Assembly (NCBI RefSeq): GCF_014642175.1
Contig: NZ_BMIL01000004.1
Span: 290,590 to 354,589 of the forward strand
DNA: 64,000 nt
Source: Pedobacter quisquiliarum
GTDB lineage: Bacteria > Bacteroidota > Bacteroidia > Sphingobacteriales > Sphingobacteriaceae
Direction of reading: 5' to 3'
A program made the translations under genes and the position numbers. The notes under the pieces are model-generated. The model ran no database searches. It was not told where the DNA came from and worked only from the letters and a program-made list of their open reading frames with translations. Below are positions 29,084 to 37,430 of the stretch, piece by piece (position 1 is the stretch's first letter; each line of letters begins with the position of its first letter).

Positions 29084-29683
29084 ATGAAACAAAGATTCCG
29101 TCGTCGTTACCGCACCGCAAAATACATATTCTACAAAGAAACCCTGATTGATCTCCGGGAACATTTCTGGACCTTCCTGGGTTCCTTTGTTGGTATTGCG
29201 CTGATCAGCTTATTACATAGTGAATACCTGAGCGTTCATGATAATCTCTTTATTATTGGCTCCTTTGGAGCGAGCTCAGTACTCATTTACGGCGTTATTA
29301 ATAGTCCACTTGCGCAGCCGCGTAACTTGATCGGCGGGCATGTCATATGTGCGCTGGTGGGGGTAACCGTCTTCAAGCTCATCCCGAATGAGTTGTGGCT
29401 GAGTTCCGCGTTATCTGTCTCGCTGTCCATTGTCGCGATGCAGATCACGAAGACCTTACATCCGCCAGGTGGCGCAACAGCCTTAATTGCGAACATTGGT
29501 TCTGAGAAGATACATGCACTTGGGTATATGTATGTTTTCAGTCCGGTATTAACGGGCGTGTTGATTCTGCTGTTGGTGGCCATCGTATTTAACAATGCTA
29601 CGCCGCACAGGAAGTACCCACACAATAAGCACTGGTACAAGTTATGGAAGCGCAATTATGGCAGCAAAGCGCTGCGGAAATAG
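29084..29683 (+). CDS. HPP family membrane protein
   Basis: About 199 residues from the ATG at 29084 (MKQRFRRRYRTAKY); an in-frame ATG at 29024 would add 20 residues and cannot be excluded. After a basic N-terminus there are four to five membrane helices with the HPP-family blocks GSFGASSVLIYGVINSPLAQ, QPRNLIGGH and TKTLHPPGGATALI, the last containing the name-giving HPP. Related proteins include plant nitrite transporters of plastids; the substrate here is unproven. It stands alone. Confidence 0.85.
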   Translation: MKQRFRRRYRTAKYIFYKETLIDLREHFWTFLGSFVGIALISLLHSEYLSVHDNLFIIGSFGASSVLIYGVINSPLAQPRNLIGGHVICALVGVTVFKLIPNELWLSSALSVSLSIVAMQITKTLHPPGGATALIANIGSEKIHALGYMYVFSPVLTGVLILLLVAIVFNNATPHRKYPHNKHWYKLWKRNYGSKALRK

Positions 29684-29726
29684 CTTGATTTTATTGCTAT
29701 ATTGCATTCAAATAGCGCGCTTTACA

Positions 29727-30146
29727 ATGAAAAAACAGCTCCTTCTTTTCCTGTTTGTATTTGCTGCCTGTGCGACAAAAGCACAGATGCCTAAGAGTTA
29801 CTCGGTCAACCAGCAGGATCTCGTTAAGTTCGCAGAATCCATCGATTCTTATGAGACCTTCCAGGGAGATCAACTATGGTTCAAGGTCTTTAAGATCAAT
29901 AATGGATCGGGTAGTGCAGGTTTGGAGTCTTGTGAGGTTAATTATAGCATAGTCTTCTGTCTTGCGGAATACGACGAAAATCCGGAAAGTAAATTATACA
30001 AGATTGGACCTTTTAAAAAGCCCGAGCTCATCAAGAAAGTTGATTCGGGGCGCTTCGTTACTTTTCACGTGCGGGATGGTTATGAAAATGACCTGACGAC
30101 CTACAAAATGGTGGTTAGTGAAACGGGCGCAAAGATCGAAAAATAG
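29727..30146 (+). CDS. Small secreted protein, function unknown
   Basis: 139 residues from the ATG at 29727 (MKKQLLLFLFVFAACATKAQ), chosen because it gives a signal peptide; the frame is open further upstream but overlaps the HPP gene. The mature part is a compact, probably beta-rich domain (DQLWFKVFKINNGSG, NYSIVFCLAEYDE). No family recognised. It begins 43 bp after the HPP gene and could be co-transcribed. Confidence 0.6.
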   Translation: MKKQLLLFLFVFAACATKAQMPKSYSVNQQDLVKFAESIDSYETFQGDQLWFKVFKINNGSGSAGLESCEVNYSIVFCLAEYDENPESKLYKIGPFKKPELIKKVDSGRFVTFHVRDGYENDLTTYKMVVSETGAKIEK

Positions 30147-30465
30147 ATCATGTAGCGGCGCCAATCGTATGTGTTCAGGGAGCAGGGTGTTCGTAAGCGA
30201 TCCTTGTTTCCAGTTGGCACAACAATTCTAAAAATTTCCCGGTTTTGTGCCCTATAGCATACAGATTTGTCTAAAAATGGGAACAGTATTTCACAGCTGA
30301 CATTGCTTCAACAGATATTCTTTAAACAACGAAAAAACTTCCTGTAGACTGATTTAATGGTGATTATCCTGTGCAGATCACCTCGCTGCGGCCAAACTTT
30401 GGTTTGCTTCTTGTAAAATCATAAGCGAAACATCTACTAATTTTTGGACTTTAAAAATTAAAACT
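30147..30465. other. Intergenic region, nothing recognised
   Basis: No open frame, strong hairpin or TAnnTTTG element was seen in these 319 bp. Confidence 0.5.
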
Positions 30466-31152
30466 ATGAAGAGAAAATCGATCTTTAAAAGTGTATTAGC
30501 GGGAACGTCATTGTTGTTATTTGCCACTCTAATTACATCTTGTTCGAAAGATGATGATATCGATCCAACAGGATCAGCGAATGTTATGGCGATAAATGCT
30601 TCCGCCGGTTCTGCCGCGCAGACCTTCCAGATTTCTGGTAATACTTTAAAATCAGGTCTAGCCTTTGGTCAGGCTTCAGATTACATTGGAACGAATTCAG
30701 GTCAAAACCTTCGTGCAGAGTTTAGAAATGATGGTTCGGCTTCTGCATTAGCATCGGAAGAGTTGGATTTCATTAACGGCAGACATTATTCTGTGTTTTT
30801 AGCAGGTGAGGGGCAAGCGGCTCGAATCAGAGCCTTTGAAGACAACATGGATGCACCAGCAAGTGGCCAGGCTAAAGTAAGGTTTGTGCATTTAAGTGAT
30901 GCCGCACCGCGTAATGTGGACATCCGCAGAGGTAATGGTGAGAACTTAATTGCAAATTTAGAGCATGACAAAGCGAGTGACTACGTAACCGTAGCACCAG
31001 GCGTGCTTCAAGTGCAGGTTTTTGCAACTGGTCAGAATACCAGCCTTGGAAACTTTGATTTAAGTGCTTTTGCACCGGATAAAATTTACACGGTGTATGT
31101 AGCCGGTTCGAATGCGGATAACATTAGCATTCAACAGGTAAGGCATAACTAG
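30466..31152 (+). CDS. DUF4397 domain lipoprotein
   Basis: 228-residue exported protein with a lipoprotein signal (SLLLFATLITSC, cysteine at about 26) and an acidic stretch after it, a sorting signal often seen in surface lipoproteins of Bacteroidota. Two related beta-sandwich repeats follow: NVMAINASAGSAAQTFQISG and KVRFVHLSDAAPRNVDIRRG, each the start of a DUF4397 unit. DUF4397 proteins are envelope or extracellular proteins of unknown role. A perfect terminator follows. Confidence 0.82.
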   Translation: MKRKSIFKSVLAGTSLLLFATLITSCSKDDDIDPTGSANVMAINASAGSAAQTFQISGNTLKSGLAFGQASDYIGTNSGQNLRAEFRNDGSASALASEELDFINGRHYSVFLAGEGQAARIRAFEDNMDAPASGQAKVRFVHLSDAAPRNVDIRRGNGENLIANLEHDKASDYVTVAPGVLQVQVFATGQNTSLGNFDLSAFAPDKIYTVYVAGSNADNISIQQVRHN

Positions 31153-31168
31153 GGATTTTTTCCTGAAG

Positions 31169-31204
31169 AACAAAGCCGCTTAGCATTCGTTAAGCGGCTT
31201 TGTT
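31169..31204 (+). terminator. Rho-independent terminator
   Basis: Perfect 14-bp stem AACAAAGCCGCTTA/TAAGCGGCTTTGTT with an 8-nt loop, just after the DUF4397 gene. Confidence 0.88.
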
Positions 31205-31242
31205 GGTTTATGGAATTTCTACAATTTTACCATCCGTAGTAT

Positions 31243-31893
31243 ATGAAAGCATTAGCGCTCCCCCTTATTTACTTCTTGATGTTACTGTTAGGTACTGCCG
31301 AAGTTACGGCCCAGACCCAAACACATCCTTTTAGCCCTTTACGCCAATTTCTGCAGCAGGATTCAGATACCACGATTGTATTTCAATATACCACGAACTG
31401 GATTGGTCCTTCTGCTTTCTACGCATACTTTTTAAGTAAAAAGGGCGATCGGTTACAGCTGCACGCATACCGCGATTTCGTACGGAGTGGCTCGCCAGAT
31501 AGCGTTTCAAATAAGCAGCAACTGGGGCCACGGAATGAGATCATCCTCGTTCCTGAAAGCCGCAATAGGTATTTTAATCCGCTTCGGGTATCGCCAGCGC
31601 AGCTTGAGCTACTTTGGTTGAATCTGATGGCCCAGAAACCCTGGCAGATCCGTGACGATAAGGTTGATGGCGAGGGCTGTCCGGAGAAGTTGCGCATTAC
31701 AAAGAATAGCATCGAAGATCTCAATATCTATGATGGCGGCGGGATACAGTGTATGCTAATTACCAAGGATCAGATTAAAGCACTGGACTTCTATGCACCC
31801 GATTTCTATGAAAAGCAATGTCCCGGCAGGGCAGGGCGCATTGCCATATTGAAGATCTCAGCTTTGTTTGATCCAATCATCCAGGCGTACTAA
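31243..31893 (+). CDS. Secreted hypothetical protein
   Basis: 216 residues with a clear signal peptide (KALALPLIYFLMLLLGTAEVTAQ). The mature domain contains TTIVFQYTTNWIGPSAFYAY and DFYAPDFYEKQCPG; no family recognised. It starts 39 bp after the DUF4397 terminator. It belongs to a run of small exported proteins (29727-32360) on one strand. Confidence 0.6.
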   Translation: MKALALPLIYFLMLLLGTAEVTAQTQTHPFSPLRQFLQQDSDTTIVFQYTTNWIGPSAFYAYFLSKKGDRLQLHAYRDFVRSGSPDSVSNKQQLGPRNEIILVPESRNRYFNPLRVSPAQLELLWLNLMAQKPWQIRDDKVDGEGCPEKLRITKNSIEDLNIYDGGGIQCMLITKDQIKALDFYAPDFYEKQCPGRAGRIAILKISALFDPIIQAY

Positions 31894-31976
31894 AAATATT
31901 ACGGCAGCGGTGGGGATCCTTGTCGGGATCTTCCTGGATATTCGTATCTTAAGGCATTCAATTAAAAGCTTAAACC

Positions 31977-32360
31977 ATGAAAAAGACACGGTTTCTCCTC
32001 AGTGTTTGCACGATTGCGCTCTTCAGCACGGTATCCTTCGCTGCAGCGGATGCTGACTCCTCGCCTAAGACATTAAACAGCGTCATAAGCGATGAGCTAC
32101 CGGTAGTGAAATCCTATGCAAGGGATTCCACGAAGTATTCTGTGGACCGAAAGGTGGTTTCCTTGTTCGGCGATGCAAAGGTAGAGACGAAAGATGTTTT
32201 GGTTATTGCGGATGAGATCATTTATGATGCGACTTCGCATACGTTGAAAGTTAAGAATTTGCAATCGCTGAAGTTGAAGAATAAGGAGGAGAAAGGAAAG
32301 CTAGCAAATACTTCGCTTACGTTAAAGCTTGTGGAAAAGGGCTATGAAGTCGTTAATTAA
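31977..32360 (+). CDS. Small exported OstA/LptA-like protein
   Basis: 127 residues with a signal peptide (KKTRFLLSVCTIALFSTVSFA). The core VVSLFGDAKVETKDVLVIAD, then EIIYDATSHTLKV, resembles one repeat of the OstA beta-jellyroll found in LPS transport proteins (a gain of G-x-A-x-V strand followed by A-D-x-I-x-Y-D). It is far shorter than LptA and may be a single-motif relative. The 3' end overlaps the DUF6624 pseudogene start by 17 bp. Confidence 0.55.
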   Translation: MKKTRFLLSVCTIALFSTVSFAAADADSSPKTLNSVISDELPVVKSYARDSTKYSVDRKVVSLFGDAKVETKDVLVIADEIIYDATSHTLKVKNLQSLKLKNKEEKGKLANTSLTLKLVEKGYEVVN

Positions 32361-32729
32361 GGCGCGCTCCATATTCCAGGGACTGCTTATATTATTGCTT
32401 TTTGCAGGCACTGCTGCTGCTCAAGAAAAAGCAGCTCAACCAAATCAGCAACGCGGTTCCAAATTGAACGTTGCCTTAGCGAAAACACTTGATTCCATCT
32501 ATGATGAAGATCAGCGATACAGAAGGCAGATGAGTAGTGTCGCCAAGCAGCACGGCTGGGAATCAAAGGAACCAATAAATATCAACTTTCTGCATTAGAA
32601 GATCCCGATCACGTGAATGCGCGTCGGGCTAAGATGGGACTTGGGTCTATTGAGGACTATCTAAAACAATGGGACATTGTGTGGGATGTAGAAGCTTTTA
32701 AAAAAAACGATGACCAAATAAATCTATGA
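32344..32729 (+). pseudogene. Broken DUF6624 family gene (internal deletion and frameshift)
   Basis: The ATG at 32344 opens a signal peptide (LLILLLFAGTAAAQ) and the family start LDSIYDEDQRYRRQM, but the frame ends at 32598. From about 32562 another frame encodes what I recognise as the family C-terminus (ALEDPDHVNARRAKMG, then DYLKQWDIVWD) and stops at 32729. About 100 central residues expected between these parts are absent. So the gene lost its middle by a deletion that also shifted frame. Its old stop codon overlaps the acyltransferase start (ATGA). Confidence 0.75.
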
Positions 32730-33925
32730 ATCAAACCGCACTACGCTCTGATGTTGCGAATCGACCTACTGCCTTAAACGATAAATCCATACAGGTTGAA
32801 GATCATAAAGTCGAATACCTTTCTTCCTTAACCGCCTTGCGGGGTGTGGCTGCGATATTGGTCGCCGTATTTCACTTTGAAATGGCTGCAGCGCGTTTCG
32901 TTCCGGCTTCACAATCCATGTTTTTCGAAAAGTGTTACATCATGGTGGATCTGTTTTTTATCATGAGCGGATTTATCATGTTGCATGTTTATAGCAAAGA
33001 CTTCCAGCAGCGCCTTCAAGGGGAGACTTTGAAGAAGTTTTTCGTTGCGCGATTTGCAAGGGTGTACCCGCTGCACCTGTTTTCGCTGTTGCTGCTGGTG
33101 GTTATTGTGCGTTGGCTTACGGACTGGGGAAATCCGCCCATTCTATTGGAGCAACCCTCCGACATCCTGCCCAATATTCTGCTGTTGCATTCTTTCGGTG
33201 TAACCAACATCTACTCCTGGAACATTCCTTCCTGGAGCATCAGTGCGGAGTTCGCGGCTTATCTGCTGTTTCCTTTCATCGCCTTATTCATCAATAAAAA
33301 ACGGGCACTGTCCATTGTTCTGTTGCTCTTGTTGGTTGTTGTAGCTTATTATTCCATCATGTATGTCCTGCCACGCAAGAATCCGATCAATCCGGCGATT
33401 CCTGTGCCACATAACCTGAATACCACTTTCGATTATGGATATATCCGCGGTATTGCAGGCTTTATCACCGGCTTACTTGTTTATCTGGCTTATGGTTTAC
33501 AATCCGTTAAGAAAGCATTTTCCGGAGATGCAATCTCCTTTGTGATCCTACTGGCCATCGGTGCTTCCTTGCATTTTGCGCTGAACGACGGACTTACTGT
33601 CTTCCTGTTTGCGATGCTGGTACTGAGCGTTGCTGCAAACAAGGGGATGATTTCTGGCTTCTGTAATACCAAGGTGATGCAGTTTCTGGGGGATATATCC
33701 TATTCAATTTACCTGATGCAAATCTTTTTGCAGGAACCTTTTTCTCATGGCTATCTCCTGCCTGGAACCGTAGGCGTGGGTAGGGGTAAACAGAACATTG
33801 AGCTGTTCAGCGGAGTGGGTTATTGTTTAATTTACCTGGTTCTACTGGTCTTGATATCTTACATCACCTACCGTTGGGTAGAGCGGCCGGCCCGCAAGTT
33901 CATCAATCATGCCTGGGCTAAATAG
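32726..33925 (+). CDS. Acyltransferase 3 family membrane protein
   Basis: 399 residues with about ten membrane helices. The N-terminal block LTALRGVAAILVAVFHFEM with its conserved histidine is the catalytic signature of OafA/YrhL-like O-acyltransferases, and DLFFIMSGFIMLHVY and NIPSWSISAEFAAYLLFP are further family blocks. It lacks a C-terminal SGNH esterase domain. Members O-acetylate surface polysaccharide or other glycans; no glycan cluster is nearby. Its ATG overlaps the end of the DUF6624 pseudogene by 4 bp. Confidence 0.88.
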   Translation: MNQTALRSDVANRPTALNDKSIQVEDHKVEYLSSLTALRGVAAILVAVFHFEMAAARFVPASQSMFFEKCYIMVDLFFIMSGFIMLHVYSKDFQQRLQGETLKKFFVARFARVYPLHLFSLLLLVVIVRWLTDWGNPPILLEQPSDILPNILLLHSFGVTNIYSWNIPSWSISAEFAAYLLFPFIALFINKKRALSIVLLLLLVVVAYYSIMYVLPRKNPINPAIPVPHNLNTTFDYGYIRGIAGFITGLLVYLAYGLQSVKKAFSGDAISFVILLAIGASLHFALNDGLTVFLFAMLVLSVAANKGMISGFCNTKVMQFLGDISYSIYLMQIFLQEPFSHGYLLPGTVGVGRGKQNIELFSGVGYCLIYLVLLVLISYITYRWVERPARKFINHAWAK

Positions 33926-33951
33926 CCGATGTCGTTTTCCGCTCCAATCTG

Positions 33952-35247
33952 TTAAACAACTTCCTTAACCGGCGTAGCCTTAGCTTCTCCAAACTGCGAA
34001 TTGATCAGTGGTGTTTTCGGTGCAAGGAAAAATCCAGTCAGGCTTGCGAACATGATCGGTACGAAATAGTGAAAGCCCGTCATGGTGGCGAGTAAAACGA
34101 TCACACTGATGGGTGTACGGGTTACGCAGGCGTTAATTGCGGCGATGCAGCACACCATCATTAAGGCAATGTTCTGATCGGGAAAGAACCTGTGCAGGAT
34201 TAAACCCAATGTGGTGCCGACAAAGAACAGCGGTATGATAAATCCGCCGCGCCAGCCCGAGGTCATGGTAATGGAAATGGCAAGCAGTTTACCTAGGAAA
34301 ATAGCGAATAGCATGGTCAGGCTGAGGTCTGAGACCAGTAGTTCAGAAATTTCATCATGCCCGAAATAGCGGGTAATTGGCAGTTGGTAGCCGATGATGC
34401 CCAGGATCAATCCCCCGATGGCAAGCTTGATATAGATGGGTACAGGGAAACTTTTGAATACGGCTTTGAACTGCTTAACCATGTAGATGAAGAGCCAGCC
34501 TGCGGCAGTAGCGATCATCGCATAACCAACTGCGTACATCAGGTCGGACAGGTTGGTTTCCACATAGGGTGGGAAGTTCCAGGTTGGGCCGATGTGGGTG
34601 CCGGTAATCAGCAGGAAAACCACGAAGCTGGCACAGCTGGCCACGATCGCTGGAATCATTGCCTGGTAGTATTGACTCACATGTTTATGATGCAGAATTT
34701 CGATGGCGAATAAACTTCCGCCAAGTGGCGAGCCGAAAAGTGCCGTAAAAGCAGCTGCCATCCCCGCGATGGTTAGCGAACGCATGTCTTCACCTTTCAT
34801 CTTGAATTTTCGGGCTACCCAGGTACCTATAGATCCGTTGACTTGCACCAACGGTGCTTCCGGGCCAAGGCTACCTCCACTGGAAATGCACAGTAGGGAA
34901 GACATGATCATAGAGGGATTATTTTTGGCGTCAAGCTGGCCACCTTTGAAGCGGATGTTGTCGACAATCAGGTCAATTTCACCGGGGTCGCCCAGCTTTT
35001 TGATTACAATACCGGCAAGTAAGCCGGCGATGGTCATCAGGGGGATGATCCAGAGTCCTTTCACCATGGAAAGCACATGAATCATCTCCTCGAGCACGAG
35101 CCAGTAAAGCCCCGCCGTTACACCACCCAATGCGCCCAGTAAGATCCAGAGCCAGAACATCCTGCTGAAAACGAAAGGATTAAAGCTGAGCGTATGTGCC
35201 GCTTTTTGTTTCAATGCGACGATCTTTCTTCTGTTGTTGAATTCCAT
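33952..35247 (-). CDS. ClC-family chloride channel/transporter
   Basis: 431-residue integral membrane protein of the ClC family. The selectivity and gating motifs are present: GGSLGPEAPLV (gating glutamate in GPEAP) and GWRGGFIIPLFFVG (the GxFxP-like filter), with internal antiparallel repeats. There are no cytoplasmic CBS domains. Bacterial members exchange chloride or fluoride for protons; the motif does not look like the fluoride-specific CLC-F type. It is convergent with the acyltransferase gene and monocistronic. Confidence 0.9.
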   Translation of the reverse strand: MEFNNRRKIVALKQKAAHTLSFNPFVFSRMFWLWILLGALGGVTAGLYWLVLEEMIHVLSMVKGLWIIPLMTIAGLLAGIVIKKLGDPGEIDLIVDNIRFKGGQLDAKNNPSMIMSSLLCISSGGSLGPEAPLVQVNGSIGTWVARKFKMKGEDMRSLTIAGMAAAFTALFGSPLGGSLFAIEILHHKHVSQYYQAMIPAIVASCASFVVFLLITGTHIGPTWNFPPYVETNLSDLMYAVGYAMIATAAGWLFIYMVKQFKAVFKSFPVPIYIKLAIGGLILGIIGYQLPITRYFGHDEISELLVSDLSLTMLFAIFLGKLLAISITMTSGWRGGFIIPLFFVGTTLGLILHRFFPDQNIALMMVCCIAAINACVTRTPISVIVLLATMTGFHYFVPIMFASLTGFFLAPKTPLINSQFGEAKATPVKEVV

Positions 35248-35344
35248 AAGCCTGATTGTGCTGCAAAACTACGGTTAAATGTTCCGAAGCGCCAAGTGTT
35301 ATAGCAACAAGGTGATAATCATGTACATAAATGCATTGTATCTG

Positions 35345-35375
35345 TTTGATTTAATGAAATTTATTCCTAAGTTTG
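35345..35375 (+). promoter_or_regulatory. Promoter of the rpsF operon
   Basis: TTTG (35345-35348), a 19-bp spacer, and TAAGTTTG (35368-35375) match the Bacteroidota primary-sigma consensus exactly. Confidence 0.85.
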
Positions 35376-35376
35376 C

Positions 35377-35398
35377 ATCCCCGTAGTCGATGCGGGAT
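35377..35398 (+). promoter_or_regulatory. Possible S6:S18 autoregulatory leader hairpin
   Basis: Directly after the promoter, ATCCC and GGGAT arms enclose a CG-rich interior. Leaders of rpsF operons in several phyla carry a hairpin bound by the S6:S18 complex; identity here is inferred from position and the C-rich/G-rich arms. Confidence 0.4.
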
Positions 35399-35419
35399 TA
35401 ACTAAATAATTAAATAACA

Positions 35420-35779
35420 ATGAATCAGTACGAAACTGTTATCGTTCTAACCCCGTTGTTGTCAGAAGAAGTAGCTAAAGAAGCAATTGCGAAATTTAGC
35501 AAAATCATCGCTGACAGCGGAGCCGAAATTATCCAAGAGGATAGTTGGGGTTTGAGAAAATTAGCGTATCCGATTGCTAAAAAAGCAAGTGGACATTTCC
35601 ACCTAACCGAGTACAAAGCGTCAGGTGAATTAATTAACAAATTGGAATTAGAACTAAAGCGCGATGAGCGTGTTCTACGTTTCTTAACCGTTAGATTGGA
35701 CCGTCACGCGGCTGCATACAACGAGAAGAAACGCAGTGGTGCTTTTAACAAGAAACCTAAACAGGAGGCTGCAGTATAA
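35420..35779 (+). CDS. rpsF: 30S ribosomal protein S6
   Basis: 119 residues, with the S6 start [16 protein letters not shown] and the [17 protein letters not shown] block ([15 protein letters not shown]), plus [12 protein letters not shown]6 forms a pair with S18 on the 30S platform; rpsR follows in the TAATG arrangement. Confidence 0.97.
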   Translation: MNQYETVIVLTPLLSEEVAKEAIAKFSKIIADSGAEIIQEDSWGLRKLAYPIAKKASGHFHLTEYKASGELINKLELELKRDERVLRFLTVRLDRHAAAYNEKKRSGAFNKKPKQEAAV

Positions 35780-36045
35780 TGGCGAAAGATCAGAAAATAC
35801 AGTATGTTACCGCTCCTAAAGTGGACGATAACAGAAAGAAATATTGCCGTTTCAAAAAGAATGGTATTAAATATATCGATTATAAAGACGCAAACTTTTT
35901 GTTGAAATTCATCAATGACCAAGGTAAAATTTTACCTCGCCGTTTAACTGGTACTTCATTGAAATTCCAACGTAAAGTGGCTCAGGCGGTAAAACGTTCA
36001 CGTCACATTGGTTTGTTACCTTTCGTTGCTGACCAACTAAAATAA
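35779..36045 (+). CDS. rpsR: 30S ribosomal protein S18
   Basis: 88 residues with [33 protein letters not shown] and the basic [10 protein letters not shown] tail. The start ATG shares its A with the rpsF stop (TAATG), so S6 and S18 are made in equal amounts by coupling. The first motif keeps one cysteine. Confidence 0.97.
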   Translation: MAKDQKIQYVTAPKVDDNRKKYCRFKKNGIKYIDYKDANFLLKFINDQGKILPRRLTGTSLKFQRKVAQAVKRSRHIGLLPFVADQLK

Positions 36046-36054
36046 GCGCTGAAC

Positions 36055-36498
36055 ATGGAAATTATTTTAAAACAAGATATCAAGTCCCTAGGGGAAAAAG
36101 ATGATATCGTGAATGTAAAGCCAGGTTTTGGTCGTAACTACTTAATTCCTCAAGGATTTGCTCAATTGGCAACACCTTCTGCGAAAAAAGTATTGGCTGA
36201 AAACTTGAAACAAGCGGCTTTCAAACAAGATAAAATTAAGAAAGATGCTGAAGAAATCGCTGGCCGTTTAACTGATGTTAAATTGTCTATCGGTGCTAAA
36301 GCTGGTGAGTCTGGTAAAATCTTTGGTGCAGTTAACACCATTATGATTGCTGACGCATTGAAACAACAAGGTTTTGATGTTGACCGTCGCCGTATTACTT
36401 TCGAAACTGAACCTAAGTTTGTTGGTGACTATGTTGCTAACTTAAACTTACACAAAGAAGTGAAAGTTAAAGTTCCTTTCGCAGTAGTAGCTGAGTAA
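36055..36498 (+). CDS. rplI: 50S ribosomal protein L9
   Basis: 147 residues. The N-terminal domain (ILKQDIKSLGEKDDIVNVKPGFGRNYLIPQG) is intact and followed by the long helix and the C-terminal rRNA-binding domain. It lies 9 bp after rpsR and is the last gene of the operon. Confidence 0.97.
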   Translation: MEIILKQDIKSLGEKDDIVNVKPGFGRNYLIPQGFAQLATPSAKKVLAENLKQAAFKQDKIKKDAEEIAGRLTDVKLSIGAKAGESGKIFGAVNTIMIADALKQQGFDVDRRRITFETEPKFVGDYVANLNLHKEVKVKVPFAVVAE

Positions 36499-36516
36499 TC
36501 TTTTATTACAACGTAT

Positions 36517-36551
36517 AAAAAAAGCGTTCCGGTTTCCGGGACGCTTTTTTT
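36517..36551 (+). terminator. Rho-independent terminator of the rpsF-rpsR-rplI operon
   Basis: The stem AAAGCGTTCC/CCGGGACGCTTT (paired with one G-U and a small loop) is followed by seven T. Confidence 0.9.
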
Positions 36552-36654
36552 GTTTAATGCCAGCGTACATCGTTCATTCCCTGCTTAAGTTTCCAGTATA
36601 TTTATGTTAATTGCCATCTGCAATTATTGAGTTTATTAAACCAAGTACCCCTTA

Positions 36655-37359
36655 ATGACTGAACACAGAGAAAAGACCAGAATGCTGGTTGCGGTCGACT
36701 GCATTATTTTTGGTTTCGATGGCGAGCACATAAAGATCCTGCTCATTAAACGGGGCTTTGAACCGGAAGAAGGGAAGTGGAGCCTCATGGGCGGATTCAT
36801 TGAAGCACATGAAAGCCTGGATGAAGCAGCCAACAAGATCCTCTTTCAGTTAACCGGCTTGAAAGGTGTATACCTGGAACAGCTGCATGCCTTTGGTCAT
36901 CCGGACAGGGATCCGGAACGTACCATCTCCATTGCTTATTTCGCGCTCATAGATATCCTGAAATACGAAACCAAGCTTCACGAAAACTACCATGCAGAGT
37001 GGTTTGTGACGACTGAGATGCCTGAGCTGATCTTTGATCACAACGAAATGGTTGAGATTGCCAAGCAGAAAATCAGGTATAAGGCGGCACATCATCCGAT
37101 CCTGTTTGAATTGCTGCCAAAGAAGTTTACCATTCCTCAACTACAAAGCCTGTATGAAGGCGTGTACAACACGCGGATTGACAACCGGAACTTCGTACGC
37201 AAGCTCAGTTCCACGGGGCTGTTGATTAAGCTCGAGGAGAAGGATAAATCCAGCTCCAGAAAAGGGGCGTTTTACTTTAAGCTGGACAAGAAAAAGTATA
37301 AATCAAAATTCCAGGCTTTCCTCAATCTTGTTCCAAATGCGGAAGACCTGATCGATTAG
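36655..37359 (+). CDS. araR: AraR-like transcriptional regulator (NrtR/NUDIX family)
   Basis: 234-residue protein with a NUDIX fold (about 10-140) and a C-terminal winged helix (about 150-225, KFTIPQLQSLYEGVYNTRIDNRNFVRKL). The NUDIX box at 46-68 begins GGFIEAHESLDEAANK and lacks the catalytic REXXEE glutamates, fitting a ligand-sensing rather than hydrolytic role. In Bacteroides thetaiotaomicron the arabinose regulator AraR is a NUDIX-type protein of this sort. Here it sits directly before araB and the arabinose genes, which supports the assignment. A perfect inverted repeat follows it at 37376-37397. Confidence 0.85.
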   Translation: MTEHREKTRMLVAVDCIIFGFDGEHIKILLIKRGFEPEEGKWSLMGGFIEAHESLDEAANKILFQLTGLKGVYLEQLHAFGHPDRDPERTISIAYFALIDILKYETKLHENYHAEWFVTTEMPELIFDHNEMVEIAKQKIRYKAAHHPILFELLPKKFTIPQLQSLYEGVYNTRIDNRNFVRKLSSTGLLIKLEEKDKSSSRKGAFYFKLDKKKYKSKFQAFLNLVPNAEDLID

Positions 37360-37375
37360 TATTCAGCTGGATAAA

Positions 37376-37397
37376 TGTTAAATAATTTCATTTAACA
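37376..37397. promoter_or_regulatory. Candidate AraR operator upstream of araB
   Basis: Perfect inverted repeat TGTTAAAT-N6-ATTTAACA, 33 bp before araB. A further half-site-like ACGTTAAT follows at about 37408-37415. Location and symmetry suit a regulator binding site. Confidence 0.65.
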
Positions 37398-37430
37398 AGA
37401 AAATAAACGTTAATTAGACATTTATCCTTT

